Part shown: in pieces, positions 58,984 through 64,000 of the stretch
Layout of the letters: the number at the start of each line of letters is the position of its first letter
Numbering within the stretch: the first letter of the stretch is position 1
Assembly (NCBI RefSeq): GCF_024594815.1
Contig: NZ_JANJOU010000023.1
Span: 48,274-112,273 of the forward strand
Length of the DNA stretch: 64,000 nucleotides
Reading direction: 5' to 3'
Origin: Roseomonas populi
Lineage (GTDB): Bacteria > Pseudomonadota > Alphaproteobacteria > Acetobacterales > Acetobacteraceae
The notes under the pieces: generated by a model
The model's input: the letters and a program-made list of their open reading frames with translations, nothing else
What the model was told of the DNA's origin: nothing
Database searches by the model: none
Translations under genes and position numbers: made by a program

Positions 58984-59393
58984 GGCCAGACGGCCGGACG
59001 ACCGCTGCCAGTTCCGAAAGGGGCGGTGGAGGAAAGTCCGGGCTCCATGGGAAAACGGTGCCGGCTAACGGCCGGCGGGGGCGACCCCAGGGACAGTGCC
59101 ACAGAGAAGAAACCGCCCGGACGGCCGAAAAGCCTTCCAGGCAAGGGTGAAACGGTGGGGTAAGAGCCCACCGCGCCCCTGGCGACAGGGGCGGCACGGC
59201 AAACCCCACCGGGAGCAAGGCCGAATAGGGATGGCCGGCGGGAATCCTTCGGGACTCGCCGCCAGGGGCTTCCCGCCCCGCCATCCGGGTTGGCCGCGAG
59301 AAGCCCCTGGCAACAGGGGTTCCAGAGGAATGGTCGTCCGGTTCCAGGCGAGAGTCTGGGGCTGACAGAACCCGGCTTACAGGCCGTCTGGCC
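58984..59393 (+). ncRNA. rnpB: RNase P RNA (class A)
   Basis: The catalytic RNA that matures tRNA 5' ends. Ends are defined by a perfect 12-bp P1 stem: GGCCAGACGGCC (58984-58995) with GGCCGTCTGGCC (59382-59393). Conserved core blocks are in order: GAGGAAAGTCCGGGCTCC, ACAGTGCCACAGAGAAGAAACC, GGTAAGAGCCCACCGCG, CAGAGGAATGGTCGTCC and GACAGAACCCGGCTTACAGGCC. The length of about 410 nt is normal. It also probably cleaves the split tmRNA precursor. Any open frames over this region are artefacts. Confidence 0.97.
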
Positions 59394-59682
59394 TCTTCCT
59401 CCTAATAGTATCTTCCAACTCCGGCGTTTAACCGATTGAATTGCTCAGCTTTCGCCTGCGTTGCCTTGCAGCAACAGTTTGTCGTCCACACGCAATCGCG
59501 CTTGTTGACCCATAATGGCCCATGTTATCCCAAGCCATCCCGCAAGGGCCCGGACCTGAGGGGGGCGAGGGGCTGGCGGGATGGTCGGGTGAGCCGGCGG
59601 GGTCGGGGGGCCTCGCCGGCCATCTGATGGGGGAACCACACCAGTCGCCCAGTGCGGCCGCGAGGGGGCGGACGTCCAGCGG
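59394..59682. other. Gap between rnpB and mraZ
   Basis: A 289-nt gene-free stretch. TTGACC at 59505-59510 may be a -35 box for mraZ; TTATCC at 59525 is a poor -10 at a short 14-nt spacing. A small hairpin GTTGC-CTTGCA-GCAAC is at 59459-59474. I do not see clear MraZ-binding TGGGN repeats in the last 130 nt, so I leave the mraZ operator open. Confidence 0.4.
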
Positions 59683-60144
59683 ATGACCCATTTCATGGGC
59701 ACCTTCACGGGCAAGCTGGATCGCAAGGGGCGCGTCTCCGTCCCGGCCGCGTTCCGTGCCGCCCTGGAGCGCCTGGGCACGCAGGACATCATCCTCCGCT
59801 CCTCCCACCGCGACACATGCGTCGAGGCCTGGCCTCAGCCGATTTTCGAGACCATGGCAGCGGGGCTGGAGCAGCTGGACGTTTTCTCCGACAACCTGGA
59901 CGACCTGTCCCTCAGCCTCTTCGCGGGCGCCTATCCGCTCCGGCCCGATGGCGAGGGCCGGGTGGTGCTGCCCGAGGACCTGATCGCCCATGCCGGGCTG
60001 ACGGAGGCCGTGACCTTCCTCGGCGCCGGGCGCGCCTTCCAGCTCTGGGAGCCCGAGGCGGCCCGCCAGCGCGTGGAGCTGGCCCGCCAGCGGGCGCGCG
60101 ACCGCGCCCTGACCGTTCCCGCCACCGCGGGAGGCCGTACGTGA
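59683..60144 (+). CDS. mraZ: MraZ, division/cell-wall cluster regulator
   Basis: A 153-residue DNA-binding repressor that sits first in the dcw cluster and regulates it. Two SpoVT/AbrB-like repeats are visible: [22 protein letters not shown] and, about residue 80, [19 protein letters not shown]. The ATG at 59683 (MTHFMGTF) or 59695 may be used. It is followed by rsmH with a 4-nt GTGA overlap. Confidence 0.93.
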   Translation: MTHFMGTFTGKLDRKGRVSVPAAFRAALERLGTQDIILRSSHRDTCVEAWPQPIFETMAAGLEQLDVFSDNLDDLSLSLFAGAYPLRPDGEGRVVLPEDLIAHAGLTEAVTFLGAGRAFQLWEPEAARQRVELARQRARDRALTVPATAGGRT

Positions 60145-61118
60145 GCGAGACCTCCCTCACCCCCATCGTCGCCCCGGACCCCACCGGGGGCGGCCACGTG
60201 CCGGTCATGCTGGCCGAGGTGCTGGCGACGCTCGCTCCCCGCGACGGCGCCACCCTTCTCGATGGCACCTTCGGCGGCGGCGGCTACAGCGCCGCTATCC
60301 TCTCGGCCGCCGACTGCACCCTCTACGCCGTGGACCGCGACCCCGACGCGATCGCCCGCGGCGCCTCCCTCGTGGCCCGCTTCCCCGGCCGGCTGCACCT
60401 GGTGGAGGGGCGCTTCGGCGACATGCTCTCCCTCATGGCGGATCGCGGCGTGGCGGCGCTGGACGGGGTGGTGCTCGACCTTGGCGTCTCCTCCTACCAG
60501 ATCGACGAGGCGGATCGCGGCTTCTCCCTCCGCACCGACGGCCCGCTGGACATGCGCATGGAGAAGTCCGGCCCCAGCGCGGCGGACCTGGTGAACACGC
60601 TGCCGGAGCGCGAGCTGGCCGACCTGCTGTGGGAGCTGGGCGAGGAGCGCCATTCCCGCCGGATCGCCCGCAAGATCGTGGCAGCCCGCGGCGACGCCCC
60701 CTTCGAGACGACGCTGCAGCTGGCCGAGGCCATCCACATGGTCATGCCCCGCGACCCCTCGGGCATGGACAGCGCGACGCGTTCCTTCCAGGCCCTGCGC
60801 CTGCGCGTGAACGACGAGCTGGGCGAGGTGGAGCGCGGGCTGGAGGCGGCAGTGAAGCTGCTGGCCCCCGGCGGGCGCCTCGTTGTCGTCTCCTTCCACT
60901 CGCTCGAGGACCGGATCGTGAAGCGCTTCATGCGCGACGCGGCGGGGCGGACGCCGGGCGCGTCCCGCTTCGATCCGGCATCCCTCGTGCATGCCCAAAA
61001 GCCGGCGGAATTCCGCCTGCTCACCAACACCGCCCTGCGGCCATCAACCGCAGAGACAGACACGAATCCACGAGCGCGATCCGCAAGGCTCCGCGCCATC
61101 GAGAGGCTGGCCGCATGA
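60141..61118 (+). CDS. rsmH: 16S rRNA (cytosine1402-N4)-methyltransferase
   Basis: A 325-residue SAM-dependent enzyme that methylates C1402 in the ribosomal P site. The SAM-binding start is [13 protein letters not shown] and [18 protein letters not shown]; later [29 protein letters not shown], and [22 protein letters not shown] and [15 protein letters not shown], are diagnostic. The GTG at 60141 overlaps the mraZ stop. The downstream ftsL ATG overlaps its stop (ATGA). This is the standard mraZ-rsmH-ftsL order. Confidence 0.96.
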   Translation: MSETSLTPIVAPDPTGGGHVPVMLAEVLATLAPRDGATLLDGTFGGGGYSAAILSAADCTLYAVDRDPDAIARGASLVARFPGRLHLVEGRFGDMLSLMADRGVAALDGVVLDLGVSSYQIDEADRGFSLRTDGPLDMRMEKSGPSAADLVNTLPERELADLLWELGEERHSRRIARKIVAARGDAPFETTLQLAEAIHMVMPRDPSGMDSATRSFQALRLRVNDELGEVERGLEAAVKLLAPGGRLVVVSFHSLEDRIVKRFMRDAAGRTPGASRFDPASLVHAQKPAEFRLLTNTALRPSTAETDTNPRARSARLRAIERLAA

Positions 61119-62161
61119 TTCGACCCCTCACTTTCCTCTCGCTGGTGGCGGCCGCGGGGGCCGGGCTGCACCTCTACTCGGTGAAGCACGATGTCTCGCA
61201 GCTGGAGAAGGTGCTGCGCGAGACGGTGAAGCAGACCGAGGCGGCGCGGGAGCGCACGGCGGTGCTGCGGGCCGAGTGGGCCATGCTGAACGAGCCGGAG
61301 CGCCTGCGCGCCGCCGCCACCCGGGTGCTGCCGCTGGAGGTGATGCAGACCGCCCAGTTCGTGCGCCCCACCGAGATGGACCGGCGCCTGCCGGCGGCGG
61401 TGGCCTTCGCCGGCGCGCCGAGCCTCTTCGCTCCCGCGCCGGGTGAGCGCGGCGGGGCCGCCGGCAACGTGGCGGTGGCCTCGGCCGTGGGCGTTCCGGC
61501 CATCGCGGCCCAGGCTTCAATGGCCGTGGCTTCGGCCGCCGTGGCTTCGGCCGCCGTGGCTTCGGCCGCACTGGCCGCGCCCGCAGCGATGGCGGCGGCA
61601 CCGGCCGCCGGCGGGGACCTTCTCGCTGCCCTGCCGCTGCCGCCCGACGCCCCGCCGCCGGCGCCGCCCGCCCGTCCCGCCCCCGCCGCCCTGGCCGCCC
61701 CCGAGCGGCCGGCCGCCCCGGCGGTGGTGGCCGAGCGCGCGCCCGTGGAGCGCAGCGCCCCTGAGCGCAGCGTGGCGGAGCGGCCCGCGCGCGTAGCGCC
61801 GCCGCACCTGCCCCAGGTGGCCTCGGCGCGCGTGCCGGAGCCGCGCGAGGCCGCGCCGCGCTCCTCCGAGATGGCCCGGGCGGAGACGTCGCGCGCGCCC
61901 CGCCCGCCCCGCCCGGCGGAGCCGCGCCTGGCCGAGCGCGAGGTTGACCGCGGGATGAACCTGGCAGAGCCGCCGCAGCGGCCGGCCCTGCTGCGGACCG
62001 CGCTGCACATGCGCCCGAGCGCGCCCCCGCCCCCCGCGCCGGTTGCGCCGCCGATGGCCGCCGGGATGGGCTCCATGCTTGGCGCCGCGGCCCGGCCGAT
62101 GCTGGCGCCGCCGGTGCCGGTGGCCAGCGCCAACGCCGGTACGCTGGGCGCGGTGCGGTGA
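61115..62161 (+). CDS. ftsL: FtsL-like division protein with long Ala/Pro-rich C-terminal extension
   Basis: A 348-residue protein at the ftsL position. Residues about 1-22 are a membrane helix ([20 protein letters not shown]). Residues about 25-95 form the FtsL-like coiled coil ([40 protein letters not shown], then [13 protein letters not shown]). Typical FtsL is about 100-130 residues; here ~230 extra residues follow, dominated by Ala, Pro, Arg and Glu, with a 15-bp triple repeat. The function should be in the divisome with FtsB and FtsQ. Stop and start are overlapped by rsmH and ftsI. Confidence 0.85.
   Translation: MIRPLTFLSLVAAAGAGLHLYSVKHDVSQLEKVLRETVKQTEAARERTAVLRAEWAMLNEPERLRAAATRVLPLEVMQTAQFVRPTEMDRRLPAAVAFAGAPSLFAPAPGERGGAAGNVAVASAVGVPAIAAQASMAVASAAVASAAVASAALAAPAAMAAAPAAGGDLLAALPLPPDAPPPAPPARPAPAALAAPERPAAPAVVAERAPVERSAPERSVAERPARVAPPHLPQVASARVPEPREAAPRSSEMARAETSRAPRPPRPAEPRLAEREVDRGMNLAEPPQRPALLRTALHMRPSAPPPPAPVAPPMAAGMGSMLGAAARPMLAPPVPVASANAGTLGAVR
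61526..61570 (+). repeat. 15-bp tandem repeat in ftsL
   Basis: GTGGCTTCGGCCGCC occurs three times end to end (the third copy ends in A). It encodes VASAA units in the Ala-rich extension. Because the unit is a multiple of 3, copy changes would keep the frame. Confidence 0.8.
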
Positions 62162-64000
62162 ACGACCCCGCCGCCCCCGACCCGAACGCCACCATCGCCT
62201 ACCAGCTGCGCGAGCCCGTCCAGGCCGCGCGGGTGGCGGACCACCGCACGGCCGCGCGGCTGGGCCAGCCGGACCTGGCCCGCCGCGCGGTGCTGGAAAG
62301 GAGCCGCGGGCGGCTGGTGATGGCCGCAGCCGGCTTCGGGCTGCTCTACGGCGCCGTAGCGCTGAAGGCGACGATCGCGACCGTGATCGACCCGCGCGAG
62401 CCGCGGCGCCCTGCGGGCGGCGTGGCCGCCGCGGCCCCACGGCCGGAGCCGGCGACGGCACGCGCCCCGATCACGGACCGCAACGGGGAGATCCTCGCGG
62501 TCTCGCTGCCCGTCACGGCGCTCTACGCCAACCCGACGCAGATCCCGCCGGCCGAGGCGCCGGACGTGGCGCGCCGGCTGGCGCGGGTGCTGCCGCAGCT
62601 GGACGCCAATCGCCTCGTCCCACGCCTCATGGGCGATCGGCAGTTCTCCTACCTCGCCCGCGCGCTGACCCCGCGCGAGAAGCAGGCGGTGAACGACCTC
62701 GGCATTGCCGGGCTGCACTTCGAGGAGGGTGAGCGCCGCTACTACCCGCAGGGCCGGGCGGCGGTGCACGTGCTGGGCAACGTGGACGTGGACGGCGCCG
62801 GGCTCTCCGGCATGGAGCGCTACCACGACGAGCGGCTGCGGGCGCGGCCGAACGATCCGCTGCGCACCGCCATCGACATCCGCGTGCAGCTGGCGCTGCG
62901 GGACGGCGTGGCGAAGGCGATCGAGGACTTCTCCGGCATCGGCGGCGCCGGCGTGGTGCTGGACATCAACACGGCCGAGGTGCTGGCCATGGTGTCCCTG
63001 CCCGACTACGACGCGGGCGACATCGGTGCGGCGAGCCAGGACCAGCGCTTCAACCGCGTGACGGTGGGCACCTACGAGCCGGGCTCGACCTTCAAGCTCC
63101 TCACGGCCTCCGCCGCGCTGGAGTACGGCACGGCGAACGTCTACTCGAGCAGCTTCGACGCGGCGCACCCGATCCGCTTCGGGCGCTTCACCATCACGGA
63201 CTATAAGGGCAAGAACCGCGTCATCACCTTCCCCGAGGTGCTGGCCTACTCCTCCAACCTCGGCGCGGCGCACATGGCGCAGACCTTCGGGCCGCAGCGG
63301 CAGCGCGAGTTCCTGGGCCGCATGGGCATGCTCTCCCGCCAAGGGATCGAGCTGACGGAGACGGCGCTGCCGATGGTGCCGCCGGCCAGCGGCTGGAAGG
63401 AGATCAACATGCTGACGATCTCCTACGGCCACGGCATCGCGGTGACGCCGCTGCACGTCGTCAACGGCATCGCGGCGGTGGCGAATGGTGGCGTCCTGCG
63501 CACGCCCACCCTGCTGGCGCAGCCGCCGGGCGTGCCGCGCGAGGGCACGCGCGTGCTCAGCGAGCGCACTTCGGAGACCATGCGGCGGCTGATGCGGCTG
63601 GTGGTGACGGACGGTTCCGGCAAGGGCGCGGACGTGCCGGGCTACTTCGTGGGCGGCAAGACGGGCACGGCGCAAAAGACCGGGCCGCGCGGCGGCTACC
63701 TGCCGAACAAGCGCATCGCGGCCTTTGTCGGCGCCTTCCCGATGAACGCGCCGCGCTACGCCATCTACGTCATGGTGGACGAGCCGAACCCCAACGCGCG
63801 CTCCCACGGCTACGCGACGGCGGGCTGGGTGGCCGCGCCGGCGGCGGGCACGGTGATCTCCCGCATCGCGCCGGTGCTGGGGATGGTGCCGGAGAACCCG
63901 CAGGACCCGGCGATCGTGCAGGCCATCACCATTCCGCTGCAGCCCGGCCGCGCCGCGCCGCGCCCGACCGCGGCGGCCGCCCCCGCCGCCCGGCCCGCCG
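62158..64000 (+). CDS. ftsI: Peptidoglycan D,D-transpeptidase (PBP3-type), 3' end outside the window
   Basis: The class B penicillin-binding protein of the divisome. The GTG at 62158 overlaps the ftsL stop (GTGA). After a cytoplasmic start, a membrane anchor (RLVMAAAGFGLLYGAVALKATI) and the pedestal (ITDRNGEILAVSLPVTALYANP) follow. The transpeptidase motifs are all seen: S310-T-F-K313, SSN in LAYSSNLGAAHM, and KTGTAQ in GGKTGTAQKTG. At least 614 residues are present and the sequence continues off the edge in a Pro/Ala-rich tail with no stop codon in the window. It is the fourth gene of the dcw cluster. Confidence 0.95.
   Translation, partial: MNDPAAPDPNATIAYQLREPVQAARVADHRTAARLGQPDLARRAVLERSRGRLVMAAAGFGLLYGAVALKATIATVIDPREPRRPAGGVAAAAPRPEPATARAPITDRNGEILAVSLPVTALYANPTQIPPAEAPDVARRLARVLPQLDANRLVPRLMGDRQFSYLARALTPREKQAVNDLGIAGLHFEEGERRYYPQGRAAVHVLGNVDVDGAGLSGMERYHDERLRARPNDPLRTAIDIRVQLALRDGVAKAIEDFSGIGGAGVVLDINTAEVLAMVSLPDYDAGDIGAASQDQRFNRVTVGTYEPGSTFKLLTASAALEYGTANVYSSSFDAAHPIRFGRFTITDYKGKNRVITFPEVLAYSSNLGAAHMAQTFGPQRQREFLGRMGMLSRQGIELTETALPMVPPASGWKEINMLTISYGHGIAVTPLHVVNGIAAVANGGVLRTPTLLAQPPGVPREGTRVLSERTSETMRRLMRLVVTDGSGKGADVPGYFVGGKTGTAQKTGPRGGYLPNKRIAAFVGAFPMNAPRYAIYVMVDEPNPNARSHGYATAGWVAAPAAGTVISRIAPVLGMVPENPQDPAIVQAITIPLQPGRAAPRPTAAAAPAARPA

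Noticed and set aside
58566..59365. Open frames running into or over rnpB
   Set aside because: The RNase P RNA core and P1 stem account for the sequence.
59560..59682. MraZ-binding repeats upstream of mraZ
   Set aside because: G-rich stretches exist, but I could not find regularly spaced TGGGN-type repeats, so no operator is annotated.
61174..63807. 877-codon minus-strand frame over ftsL and ftsI
   Set aside because: Opposite the dcw genes, whose motifs and overlaps are unambiguous.
1..64000. Mobile elements, prophage or genomic island boundaries
   Set aside because: I saw no transposase, integrase or phage structural genes, and no duplicated tRNA end near 9526-9600. Composition looks even along the window.

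Overview
The DNA is about 70% G+C and packed with genes. The mixture of content points to an alphaproteobacterium, most likely Acetobacteraceae (Roseomonas-like). The evidence is two Bug/TctC-type tricarboxylate-carrier binding proteins, a ThyX thymidylate synthase, the SspB-alpha adaptor, a long indolepyruvate:ferredoxin oxidoreductase and a circularly permuted two-piece tmRNA gene. The genus is inferred from gene content, not from a marker gene.

Layout. 1-6.1 kb: the end of a Bug protein gene, an MpaB-type oxygenase, an M15 peptidase with a peptidoglycan-binding domain, the amino-sugar pair glmU-glmS and a Gph-type phosphatase. 6.1-10.3 kb: a divergent cupin/TetR pair with a palindrome between them, a solute-binding protein, DUF3108 and GNAT proteins, tRNA-Val(CAC) and an EF-hand protein. 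10.4-19 kb: an NCS2 permease with a C-terminal extension, a secreted hydrolase, an M20 peptidase, a DUF374 acyltransferase, a Bug protein and an acyl-CoA dehydrogenase. 19-29.3 kb: indolepyruvate:ferredoxin oxidoreductase with a divergent Lrp regulator, a 1183-residue DUF4214/polyproline protein, SCO1 and SerA. 29.3-34.7 kb: a palindrome-rich intergenic region, then hflK-hflC-degP and divergent Mrp/ApbC. 34.8-45.9 kb: two tandem LuxR-type paralogues and a third further on, a ribokinase and a short-chain dehydrogenase, ThyX, small exported proteins, a hydrolase-like protein with a doubtful nucleophile, and a tannase family enzyme divergent from a DUF3237 protein. 46-49.7 kb: ssrA next to sspB, class I fumarase and an exported carbonic anhydrase. 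49.8-54.2 kb: RidA, VOC, a D-threonine-aldolase-like enzyme, a LysE exporter, an RHH protein, then a gene-free region carrying two copies of a structured element ahead of an isopenicillin-N-synthase-like dioxygenase. 54.2-64 kb: AsmA, a DjlA-like J-domain protein, an amidase, rnpB, and the division cluster mraZ-rsmH-ftsL-ftsI, which runs off the right edge.

Three functional groups stand out. ssrA and sspB encode the tag RNA and the adaptor that delivers tagged proteins to ClpXP. HflK, HflC and DegP form an envelope quality-control operon. The amidase and the dcw genes concern the cell wall and division. I see no insertion sequences, prophage genes or CRISPR arrays. The most interesting non-coding items are the permuted ssrA gene and the pair of covarying hairpin elements at 52894-52937 and 53099-53142. 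I do not recognise the latter.
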